From the NCBI GenBank assembly GCA_000827325.1, contig KN832878.1, positions 1,302,001 to 1,366,000 on the forward strand: 64,000 nt of DNA. The letters run 5' to 3'. Positions 35,766-47,200 of the stretch are shown one piece after another (the stretch's first letter is position 1; each line of letters begins with the position of its first letter). A program made the translations under genes and the position numbers. The DNA is from Oidiodendron maius Zn (taxonomy: Eukaryota; Ascomycota; Leotiomycetes; Myxotrichaceae). Under the pieces are notes generated by a model. The model had not been told where the DNA came from and searched no databases. It saw only the letters and a program-made list of their open reading frames with translations.

Positions 35766-36296
35766 AGATAGAAGATTGTTAATACAAAATATTTAAATTT
35801 AAGGTGAGCCGTTCCTCATATATATAAAGTGTGGACAATATTTGAAGTGGGGTTGACGACTTTATTCTTACAACTAGTCAGGGAGGAGCTACCCCTACTC
35901 CCGAGGGTCACATAGGGTCAGCGTTACTGCACCCAGGCCACCAATCAAATACAGACACAGTAGCCGGATTAGGACGATATCCCGACAAGAACTAGCATAT
36001 TTGGATCAAAATTGATCAAAACAAAGGCTCTTGAATAGATATCTGGAACCACAGAGAGATTCAGTTACTCCTATGTCCGTTACGAGATGCAGCCTAATTT
36101 TATTCGGGCTGATCCGCTTCCGCGAAGGCTGGGGTTTTCAGTTTCAACGGAGCAACTGCAGTCCGAGTCGGCCTATATTTGGTCCACTCAACTACGCTTT
36201 GTGGGCGGCTGTCTGTTTAGCCTTTGCATTAACCCATCAAACATCACTTCTCCACTTCTCTACCCCAGTCAGCTTAACTATGACACGTGAATTGCA

Positions 36297-36627
36297 ATGG
36301 TTCTCCTGCACAATGTCCAAGCTTCGAATTCTAGTCTGGCATCTGCCCTTCTAGCCTTCGTTGCTGTCTTGTCAGTACGACCAGGGGCATCGGCGAGTTC
36401 ACGCCCTCTGCCGTGTTTGCTCTTTAAGCCTATATCTGAGGTATGCTTCACTTACTTTCATCTTAAACGTGCCATTCCGGCTTAAGGCTGCCCTCGTGAG
36501 ATCGGAATTCCGATCTGTATCTCAGGACCCCTGTTACAGTCTGAGTCGAGAAACTTATCGAATATTTTTAATGCATGATTACTACTGTACCGAAAGCATA
36601 AAAGTGTGCGGCGCGGCAAGAAGGTGA
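36297..36627 (+). CDS. Candidate small secreted protein, 94 aa, two exons
   Basis: Exon 1 36297-36440, a canonical 46-nt intron (36441-36486, gtatgc...cttaag), exon 2 36487-36627, joined in phase 0. The N-terminus has a signal-peptide-like core (SSLASALLAFVAVLSV, then ASA). The mature part has several cysteines (PCLLF, DPCYSL, YYCTES, KVCGAA) that could form two disulfides. No family is recognised. The region is otherwise decayed and the evidence is only a plausible intron plus signal sequence, so this may be spurious. Confidence 0.3.
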
Positions 36628-39600
36628 CTAATGCCGGTAGGCCTTGGAAGCAGGAGGATCTACAAACCATTTTAACACCTATACGTACCTGCAGACTGCA
36701 ATATACTTTACCTTCGCACTTATATAAAGCAAGCTTGCTGCGGTATAATCTCGTTTTCTAATGTATGTTAAATTCTTAATTTTTAATCCTAGAGTTGTAA
36801 AGTTATACCAATGGGCATAGCTGTTCTCTAGAAACAAGGAGGCAGTAACTGAAAATAAGCCCTTCCTGACCAGAATTGCTTCCACTACCTACCAGTGTAT
36901 TCTCACCCCAAAATACCGATGGCAGTATACCGTATCTACTGGCATATAAACCCTCCCTATATGGGGCGTGCGAGACAAATGTCCTCTCTCAGGAGGGGGC
37001 TTATAGAAAAAGGGGGCTTATATGCTAGTTGTAAGTTAGCTGTTCCCTTGAGTTGGTAATTCAGCACCGAAACTGGACTAGCTTCCGGATACCGTGACAG
37101 ATTTGGTTCACAGTTATTTATACTGAAAATGTTGCTAGGCTGCCTACCTACGCGTTCACCTTGAATGCCGTGGCCCATGAAGGCCCCCAAAGCTTGCGTG
37201 TGTTAAGGCCCTTTCCGGCCCATTCCGTCTTCTAGTTCCGGTGGACTATTCCTCTCCACATTGTATACGGGTGGAAATTTTTACTGGACTTGTTATCTAA
37301 GGTAAGCAACTGGACGCTAAATGAGGGGATCAAGAAAGTAATGAATAGATCGTTAGTGATTTTGAACTGTGTATTTTATTCCTAGTCTTAGCATTTGGTC
37401 TGGAGCAAGGGAAACCACCACGTGGATAAAACCCTGCCGAAACAGCTTAAAACCATTTGGCTTGCATGTATCTCCGTTAGACAAAAGTATATCGCCTTCA
37501 GCTGACTTCTAGACACCTATATTAACAACTCACACATGACGAACAACGCCTACAAGTCAACGTATTTGGCTGCCCATCACTCTTAGACTACTTTCCTGTA
37601 TCAAATTTCATTTAGAGCTTTGAATGTTCCAAAAGTTGTATTGCCGTGTTCAAAGCTGAGTTAAAATCGATATCACGTTTGGAGGAGGTTTCTCATCACA
37701 ATCTTCATTCGTCCATCCAGGGGGGCAGTTTTTCTTCAGAGTCGCACCCTTTGGTCGCAATTCGTTCCTGTCCATCCAAGGGGGCATGCTTTCGCCTGGA
37801 CTGCGGATAGCATGGCCAATAATGTTATAAGCCCAAAAACCTTGATCTTCGATATATGTTGCTAAAAACCTGATAAATGACTACTCAAAATGCAAAGGAA
37901 GATAATAAGCCAAAAATTGATGGGGGCGATGAAAATTTGTACTGCTGTCTCACATTTTTGTATAGACATACAGATATATATAGACACCGCCTCTTCTATC
38001 TGTGTAGTAGTCGGTAATTTCTGATCAAGTCGAATAATGACGTGAGATATTCTATGAAACACGAAGGATTTAGGATAGCTGGAGAAAGCTTAATAGCCTA
38101 AATTAGCACAAATTGCATATAGACTGACCTCTACATACATTCCAAATACAGTAATCTCTTTCTAGTCTAGAACCGGTTAATCCGGAACTCTCTTTTACCC
38201 GGAAAATACCTGGAAAATTTGATTTTTTAGGGCAATTATCTAGAAACCATCTTTATACTGTAATCTAGAATACTTTTCTAATATTTTTAGATTAAAAAGA
38301 GTTATCTTTTTGCCTTTAATTATATCTTTTCTAGCTATTCTAATAGCTAAGCAGCTTTAAATTAGTATTATAAATACTTAAAAGAAGGCTTTATATATCT
38401 ATTGCGGATATCGCAGCCCTTGATCATGATTCCGCCAGTCATAGCAACAAGACAGACAGGGATAAGCTATTATGACACTGGTAAGAAGGGCAGTGTCCTT
38501 TAAGCCAGCTTGCTCACGTCTCGAAACAGAGTTTCCTGTTGTGCCCTCTTTGATTTCGAAATGTCTGCTGCAACTGGATAAATGCGATTGCATCTAAATT
38601 CTTTAGTGACGGTAGGTAGCTATAATTCAAGACAAAACAATGTCCTTTCTACCTAATATATATAACCAATTATCTATCAATATTAGATTTATCCAGAGCA
38701 TTTTACCCTATCTTAACTAAACTTACTAGGTGTGCTTAGGACAGTTGCCACGCTTTGTAGTAGCTCTAGCTACAGAAGTTTCAGTGCCTTTACAAGCACG
38801 TCCTTCTTTAACGTTTATATATATCTCTGTTTCTGTTTTCATAATGGTGCAAGCATTGGTACAGGGAGCTTTAGCATACTTAGTAGTAGTAGAATAAGTG
38901 AAGCATATCGTAAGTATAGCTAAAAAAACTCTAGAGGAATTTAGTTTCAACTCTCTAGGAGTAAACAATGATTATAGCTGCTACAATTAGGACGTCAATT
39001 CAAATAATAGCAAATAATCTAGGTCTTTATAGTGCTTATCACATTCTTGGCCTAGCTAGAGCCTAATCCAGTATATTGCTATATAGGCAGACGTACTAAG
39101 TGATACAATTACTACTATAAAACACAACTAGAGAGGGTCCTCTATATTCGGATAGTCGGTTACTAGGATATACCAGGACTAGTTAAAATGCTGTACTAGT
39201 TGATAACTTATACAGAGCATGAAATTAATAAAGTAAAATCTGTATATGCTATAAATTTATTCCGATATATAACCCCGTTTGATGGCACTTAAGCCTGGCC
39301 TAAGTGGATAAGCTCGCTAGATTATACTGATGTCTAAGCACTAGAAACTTGTATTAGGTGAGGCCAAATTTCCTGGATATATATCACTTAGGATTGGTGA
39401 AGATAACTGCTGAATGTAGCTTTAAAATATTAATATATTAAATTAACCGCCTTATCTCTCTACTAGTATACATACTATTAGCTTATAGCCGCAACAAAAT
39501 GTTTAGATAAGGAGCGCCCTATACGCCTATATATGACAACGATAGCATCTTATGGAATCAGGATAGAAAAGAAGGATATAGACCAATTGTTTTGCCTGGA

Positions 39601-40394
39601 ATATATTTAAAGATAAGAGAGAAACTCTGTAGGGCTATTCCTAATCCGATTGTTAGAAGACTTTGCATCAGTTCGTCTGAATATATAGAATTAGAAGCAT
39701 CGAATTTGGAGCCGCGCCAAGGGCGGCAATGCCTTTTGAGGTGCTAAGGCAGCCCAAACGACCACTATTTCTCATATCAGATAAAGCTACACTAATATAG
39801 TTCCTCTAGTTGGCGATATACTTCGTAAATAAATCGCGAATGCTTCCTGGTACGCCTTCCCTACTTTAACTCCTGTTTGAGGTCCTTTATCTACTGGAGG
39901 TACAGAGAAGTGTTGTAACGATATCCAAGCTAAGTATATAGGGAAACATTTCAATGTATCTGTAGATGCTGGAGGTATAGTATATATAACAGGCTCAAAT
40001 AGTCAACTTTCTGGAAGCTTTGTTGCCCAAGAATAAGGTACCGGGAGCCTGAAACATATCGAAGCCTAACCAGCTTAGTAAGGATCGGATTGCAGGACAA
40101 GTTACATATTCGCAAACCCCACCACTTCAGGGTTCTGTATATATCAATTTTATCCTCAAAATAAACACCTTATTAACACTAAACTTATAAAAATAACACT
40201 AGACACTACTTAAGGTTGTTTCTGAGCGATAGTAATAATATATTAGTCTAGTACAAGCCGTTTCGCCTGCATTCTCGCCATAATCAACACTAACAGGCAA
40301 CTATTTTCTTACTTCTTTCTAGACAGCACCGTTTAAACACTCGTTGATTACTTACTCTATACTGTATATACTCCCTATAGCGACTTACAGTCAG
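36628..40394. other. AT-rich, gene-poor, RIP-like block
   Basis: 3.8 kb with stops in all frames and very high A+T, especially 38050-40400. No gene is supported. It probably consists of old transposon copies mutated beyond recognition; a copia-LTR fragment lies at 37050-37100. Confidence 0.55.
37050..37100 (-). repeat. Truncated copia LTR fragment
   Basis: Read on the minus strand, about 50 bp match the start of the copia LTR at 28568, sharing ggaagctagtccagtttcgg followed by tgctga and accaactcaa with a few differences. Similarity stops abruptly after that, so only the LTR 5' end is present. Confidence 0.75.
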
Positions 40395-41102
40395 TTATAC
40401 TTGCACTATTCCTTGTATTTTGTCGGGAAGGCTTCTAAACGATACTGTCTCGAGTACGGCGACCCGACGCCGAATCAGATCACTACTACACACTGAAAGA
40501 CTTCGAAAGAGTTCTCTAGTCGCCGCGCCTTTCGCTAGGCGCCCGTGGCGCAGGTTGATATATAGGTCACCACACACTCTCCCGTCAGTACCCAATCTCG
40601 CCTCATTCCCGTCGCTACGCTCTTCAGGACATAGAACCGGATCGAGACCGTAAGTGCTGGAGTCGCCTCTGGCGTAATCCCTGCTTCCCTCGGTTCCTTC
40701 CCGCCAATAAGAATGCCTCTGCAAGTTCTTAATTTTGTTCGGCCCAGAGCACCATCTACTGTAATCCCATTTCTCGACGACCCAGTGATATTCAGGGATG
40801 ATGAAACACTTAGCTCCTGGTCACTTACCTCCTGGTCCCAGAAGGGAATGGCTTTCGCTTCGCAAAATCTCCCTAATAGAGGAAAATTTCCCGACACTGA
40901 CTGCCTGTGCACACAGGTTGGTGAAATGGTCCGGGGCATCCGGACGCTCCACGTTGTTAATCGTCTGATCAACACCAGTCCTCCCTTCTATGTTTCATGT
41001 CCAGCTCTCTGGACTCAACATTTCTGCCGTCCTGTTGATCTGCCCAGGGCTGTGGCGCGAGTACCGGGTGTGAGCTCCGTAAATATCCTTAAAGAGGGAT
41101 AG
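40395..41102. other. GC-balanced island with overlapping ORFs, function unknown
   Basis: In contrast to the AT-rich DNA to its left, this 700-bp island has balanced composition and long open frames on both strands (40535-40975 minus, 40713-41102 plus). The plus frame includes QVGEMVRGIRTLHVVNRLIN and the minus frame SSLNITGSSRNGITVDGAL. I cannot decide between strands and recognise no family. It may be a gene fragment that arrived with a rearrangement. Confidence 0.3.
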
Positions 41103-41952
41103 CGTGTCGATTTAACCAATGTGCCACGTAAGTAAAATCACCATGTAAAGTAGAGCACGGACTTCTGACTAGTTTACCTCGTAGATACAACAGTACGGAG
41201 GCACTGCCCATAAGTACGGAGGAAATAGAAGATGGTCATCCTTCCCTTACTAGGAATCATGCGCGCCTGTGGCTTCCGTACAGGGGCAATCGCAAAATAG
41301 TCTGAAAGTGAACATAGTCAAATCAATCTAGCTCGGCTCGACATTGGCTCGAACACTAATGCTACTGTAGTACGTTTAAACTGTATTAAAACACTGAATT
41401 AGGGGGGTCTAATTAAGGAAATGGAAAGGCAGAGCCGAGTCTCTTAGGCCCTGTGGCAACTCCTTGCTAGGATGTGAACAATAAGGTACTTTCTCATTTC
41501 ACATCTGAGCCTTTAATGACGGAGTGACCCGAAAATATGACGCTTAGAAGCGGAAAAGCAGAGTTGATTACTATTGTAACCTAAGTACGTGTGTGATAGA
41601 TCATTGTAATTAACATCACGCGGGGTGTCCAACCTAGTGAAGGCAAAAAACTTCGATCTTGAACTTGTCCTGCTTGCTACTACAGAAAAAGGCACCCGAA
41701 TTAGGACATATCACGTGACTGCGCCCCTGACTAGGGGCCTGTAAAGAATACGTGCCAAGAAGGCCTATTTCCTGGATATCGTACTGTCTCTGCACTCGAG
41801 AAAGCATTGTGACAATGATGCATGTAAGGACAGTTAAGGTAATTCTCTCTGGCAAGGGATCGTAATATTCGGAAGGCGTATCGCTAACAAACAGCCTGGC
41901 CCTTAATAGCGGCACCCTTAGCTAACTGTTATCAAGGCGAGAGAAATGGATC
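41103..41952. other. Intergenic, no supported gene
   Basis: Mixed composition with short ORFs only. It lies downstream of the sulfotransferase-like gene, whose stop is at the right edge of this stretch. Confidence 0.5.
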
Positions 41953-43067
41953 TTATGCTTTCATCCTCCTTGCCTTCATATATTCGTAATCAGGCATCGC
42001 GGCTCTCACTCTTCTCTCGATATACTTACCCATTTCATCGCCGAACTCTGCACGCCATTTCTTCGCCTCCACGCAAATATCTATATTCGATGACGTCTTA
42101 TCTAGCAAAATCCCAGACGATGCCCTTAGTGTCGAGAGCAACCTCCCTTCAATGTCGCCAGGACGTAGGATGCTCTGATCCAAGTCAGTTGCTGCTGCCG
42201 GTTCCCATTCAAACTTCAACTTCGTTGCGTCCAGCCCAATCAGTTTGCTGAATTCATAAATTACTTCCGGTTTCAACATGACGTCGTCAGCTTCTAAAAT
42301 AAGTGGCTGCAGCAAAGTTAGAGCAGGATTGATAAAGATATTTATCGGAAGGAATTCACCCAAGTGTTATTCCTGTCCATATCTACTCTGGATTTTCCTG
42401 TGTGCTCAGACCAATAGTCATAAAGCGAACGAATCCAAGAAAATGTCATCATGGTATCGAGCTGCCAGGTATCCTTCAATTCAGGGTTAATCTCTTTGAT
42501 ATCCTTCATCACTCTGTAGTGAGAAGGGAAAACAAGTGCTGGATGTCTAATGAGGAACGTAGGAAGCCAAGTGCGGAGGAACCCATCGGGAAGGAAAGAC
42601 TGATTGAGAGGCGAGCGAGTCAGCTCGGAGTTATACTTTGGTGGAACTTGTATAATCCAAGGATGTTCGTGCGTGCTTTCACATTTATTAACCAATGCCG
42701 TTAGAGCAGTAGGCTCGATCAAAAAGATTCCGTGCTCCTTGACAAATGCTATCTTTCCATCCCTCTCTGCACCCTCCAAATACCTTTCTAGCTCATCGAG
42801 ACATTCTTGGAGTCTCTCCTTCATTCGCGACTTGTGGACTTCGCTCCATTCTTCGATAGGCTTTCCATGAAGTCCAAGCTCACCTTTTAGTAGGTGAGCT
42901 GGGAGAAAAAAGTATCCTCCAAGGCCACCAGATCGATGCTGCGCAATGTCTGGCTGATCTTCTAAGGCTAACATCTGTATAAGCAGGTTTGATGCCGTTC
43001 GAGGATGGGTTATTAAGAAGATGCGGCGGGGTTGGCTGGATTCCATGTTGCTTCGTGATGATGTCAA
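41953..43067 (-). CDS. Sulfotransferase-family P-loop protein
   Basis: Two exons (43067-42360 and 42306-41953; 53-nt intron 42307-42359, phase 0) give 353 aa. The N-terminal segment RRIFLITHPRTASNLLIQML has the strand-loop-helix layout of the 5'-phosphosulfate-binding loop of sulfotransferases (hydrophobic strand, then PRT/S-x-S/T-N-L). Later FLIRHPALVFPSHYR matches the second (3'-phosphate) motif, typically R-x-P. The family would transfer sulfate from PAPS to a hydroxyl group. Fungal members of this HPRTASN type are mostly uncharacterised, and some may have other P-loop activities. A second in-frame Met lies at codon 8. It is the nearest gene to the PKS (1.1 kb) and on the same strand, so tailoring of the polyketide is plausible but unproven. 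Confidence 0.8.
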
Positions 43068-44211
43068 CTGAGATAAAATAAAATAAAAAAACTTTCATCC
43101 GAAAGAATGAAGTCTCTTATTTTTGGGCATATATAATAAGCAAGCTGACGAAGCATAGAATTTCAGATAAATATGAAACTTAGCTCTGTAACAACAGAAT
43201 GTAACGTTTCTCATAAGCATTAATCGTCAGCTCGCTTAACGATGGCTGACTTTACGTCGTATTTGCAGCATGTGGCATGAGTTTCATACAGAATACAGTA
43301 AGATGTAAAGCAATGATACTTGCTGAATAACGGTTTCGCTTCCATAACGATTTCTGTGACGACTCAAGAAGAACAGGGACCTCGACCTAGTAGTAAAAAG
43401 CTCAAAGGTGCATTCGACTATCAATCATAATAACTAAGAGAACAAGCTACTGAGTAAAGGGAGCCGAGAGGATTATACAGCAGGCTAGTCACAAGATATT
43501 GCCTTAGCGAGGCTTCGGGGAGAAAGCTGACATATAGGTTCACTAATTAGGTGTTTTCAGGCGTTATTTAACTACCTTACAGTAAACCAGATTATTTAAT
43601 AATCAAGAGTTTAAATCAACATATAAAGGGCTTCAAATTGACTAATTTTCAGGACTCGAAGTCCAATTGGCCGAGACAGGTGGGTTAGTAAGATGGGTAC
43701 CGATTTTGCTGAAAAAGAGTAAGTTAATTAGGTGATTAGAAAGATCGGCACCTCATATTGCAATATATGCGTATTGAGGGATTGGCTAGAAGGTCGTTCT
43801 CTCTTTTTTAATTCCTCTTGTTCTGTCTTCTCCGTATATATGGAGAATGCCCTGAAACGAACCCGCCGGCAGGCCCCGCTGACAACCCTTGGTTGGCCGG
43901 GGCGGCGCACACCACCCAACTGGCTGCCAAGACTTCTTGAAAGGGATCAGTATCCATGTGAGTTCCAGATCCGGCTTAGTGGACCATTGTGCATTACCCG
44001 TCATCAGTTACATCACTAGTTTAATCACTATCCTTTACTTCGTTGTACATACAAACAGCAAACCCCTTTGCGACATTGTACACTGGATATAGGTGTTCTC
44101 TGTCAATTCCTCGAAGGCAAAGTATCAAGGAGATGCACTGTTGAAGTACGAATATACTAATCAGGTAAGCCAACCGACCATCCCTGGGTACCGAGATCTG
44201 TGGGTGATTTG
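43068..44211. other. Intergenic: PKS terminator side and sulfotransferase promoter
   Basis: No gene supported. Overlapping short ORFs at 43728-44092 are uninformative. AT-rich 43080-43680. Confidence 0.5.
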
Positions 44212-47200
44212 TTAGTTAAGCAATTTCTTCAGGTCTCCAATGGTGGAAATTTCCAAGAAGAAGGCATCCCTGATCTCGATCCCTAGTTCCTCTCGCAGTC
44301 TCTGGGACATGACAATGGACATGAGTGAGTCGAGACCTAAGTCTGCAATATGAGCCTCGTCCGTAAGCAGGCTAACGTCGACAGCGAGCTCTTTGGCAAC
44401 CAAGATGAGGGCACTGGAAGTAATGTCCGTTGCTCGTGCATTCACAGGTGAGCCGCACAGCAAACCTGCGTTTTGGTCTGGGGTCGTGGATCCTTTAGTC
44501 TGCACGTCCTGAGGGACTATGGCCGGTGAGGAAGCTAAATCATCTATGGACTGCGTCGGGCTGGGCGGTGTGAAAGCAGGCACAGGACGTGGGAGAGACT
44601 CGCTTTTTGCAGGCATTTTCGCCGCCGTCTTCGCCAGAGCATCTGGAGGCTTGAAGAATCGATTGAGCAACAACCTTGGAAACTGCCGGAACAAGATGGC
44701 TTCCACGACCCCAACAATCTCGGGACCCTGTAAAATATAAACGTCTCCGACAAAGGAGTGGCTGTCGGCAGGCACCATCCTGACATAAGCCAAGTACCGA
44801 CCACCAGGAGTCAGTGGCTTTGCGAAACGCATCGATTTCCAAGATGGTGTGATGAAGAAGTTGTTCTTGTTGTCGAAGTGCGTACCGCCGTTCAGGATGA
44901 ATCCTGATAGGGATACAATACCATCAATGAAATGAGGCGGGAAAGTCCAAGTCCCACTGGTGTCTGGAGGGAGCAGCACCTCAGCCACGGCCTCATCCTC
45001 GTTGAGAATTACCCACTGCATGGTTTGATACATCTTAGAGTAATCGACAAGTTTACCAAAGAGGTTGTAGGCGAGGCTTGCTGTAAGTTTGCTGGCTTTG
45101 CCAGTGGCTGCCAGGTCGTTTAGCGCTTCAACGCGACTTGACACTAGCTTTGCAGAGCGAGACCACTTGGACAGCCAGGAGGATGGATGCTCGTAGAAAA
45201 CCGTGGCATGGCAATACCATAGCTCCTTGGCTGGATTGAACCATTTGACGTGGACTTCCATCTTATCGAGGTCAGCCTCCGCGGCAACTCGGATGGGCTG
45301 AGCATTACTCGTGCTTCGTTGCTTAACGACCGGCTCGTGATACTCGAAATCTGCGACATTGATGCCGAGGGGGGCCGAGCTCGGGAAACTCTGGTTGCAG
45401 ATACGGCTCGCCAATGTGTATGCCATTTCCGCGTGAAGAAACTACATGGTGTTAGAACAATGCCGTTCTAATATTTGGTGACATTTCAGGATGGTCATAG
45501 TGACTTACAGAAGACGCAACTCCATAGCCATTCATGGCGTGTCCATCAACCACGCCTTGAAGCGACGGGTCGGTAATACTGGATTCCGCCCATACTTGGG
45601 CCTTCGACCCGCTGTATTGCTCTGATATAAGTCGGTGGATGCTGGACGTTTGAAACTCCTTTACACCTAGTATGGGTGTGGGCTCGGGTCCAGATCGTCC
45701 TTTCGTCAGATTCCAGTCTCCGCTATACTGGATCCAGTAATTTTTGTTATTCCACGCGTACGTTGGGGTGTCGACTAGTCGGAGCGCCTGCTCGAAGGGA
45801 CGGTGATATTCATTCCAGTCAACATCCATCCCGGCACTGTACAAGGCACAGAGCGCCTTGGCCAGGGTTGTCCAGTTGTCGTAGCCTCGGTGTAGACTTG
45901 GGCATACTAGTTGAGTCGAAGGTAGCGTCCGGCTTATGAAACCACAGCAAGTAGGATTGTGTCCCATCTCAAGCCAGATAGTGGAGTGGGACACCACGCC
46001 AGACTCCCACGCAGCATTGAGAGCTCCAGCGAAATTTACGGTTTCCCGAGTCGCAGCAGCCAAATATGATACATCGACCAAGTCGTTCGAGGTCAGTACC
46101 CTAGCACGCAGAGGGGAAATAATAGGGATACTTGGATTCTTGAAGGCAACCGCCTGGGTGTGTCTGACGAAGTGATTCAGGAGAGTGTCCATTTGGCTGG
46201 TGTGATAGGCATGTGCGACATCCAGTCGAACAGTTCTGTGGCCGGCTGTGGTCAGAGCGGCTGAAAGGGACTCCATATCCACGAGTGAGCCACCGACAAC
46301 TGTTTCGTTGGGACCGTTGATACAGGCAACCTCAAACGGAATACCACCTGCCGCTTGTACAATATTTGCCACTGATGTGTGTACAGATAACATGCCGTGA
46401 GTGTGAGAGATACATTTAGAACTCAACAATGTGGCACGGGTACCGACGAGAAATATGGCAGCACTATCAGACAGAACACCTGCCACGGCAAGTGCAGCAT
46501 ATTCTCCCAAACTGTGACCGATGACGACGCTTGGCTTGACGCCAAATGACCCCCATAATCGTGCCAAGGCAATCTCCACACATACTATGGCTAGATGCAT
46601 GGAAACAGTTGAAACATCGTCAGGACGGCAGGTCCCAGCGACAATGGACAAGAACCGGGGGAAGTTCTGTCGCCGCGCAAGACTGTCAAGTTGATCGAGA
46701 TGCTGGCGGAACAGAGGAGAGTCTCGATACAACTGTGCACCAATGCCAATGTAGAATGTGCCTTGTCCGGTAAAAGCAAAGGCCACGGGAGGCTGTTTCC
46801 CAGAATGTGGTGCCTGGGCTAGAGAGGTTTCAATATGAGGTCGAAGCAGATCAACAGCTTCAACCCGAGAGGTCGCGAGAATGGAGACCCGGTAGTTGTA
46901 GTGCACCTTTCGGGCCGACAAGGTGTACGACAAGTCTGCGATAGAAACGTCCTGTCGTGTTCCGATATAATCTACGAGACGTTTGGTATTTTCGTGTAGA
47001 GAAAGCGCTGTTTTTGCTGAGACAGTGATAACTTGTGCTTGTCGTGTGTCCTCGCCCGTCCTCAACCGTGGCATCGCCTCTTCCACGATGATAGAGGTAT
47101 TTCCTCCAGCAGCTCCAAAGTTATTCACCATAGCTAGCCTTGTTTGCTTGCAGCTCGGTCCCCAAGAAGCTGCCGTGTAAGGAATGACCACGTTCCTTTT

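Noticed and set aside
42402-42870. Plus-strand ORFs over the sulfotransferase-like gene
   Set aside because: Shadows; the minus strand carries the P-loop motif and a clean phase-0 intron.
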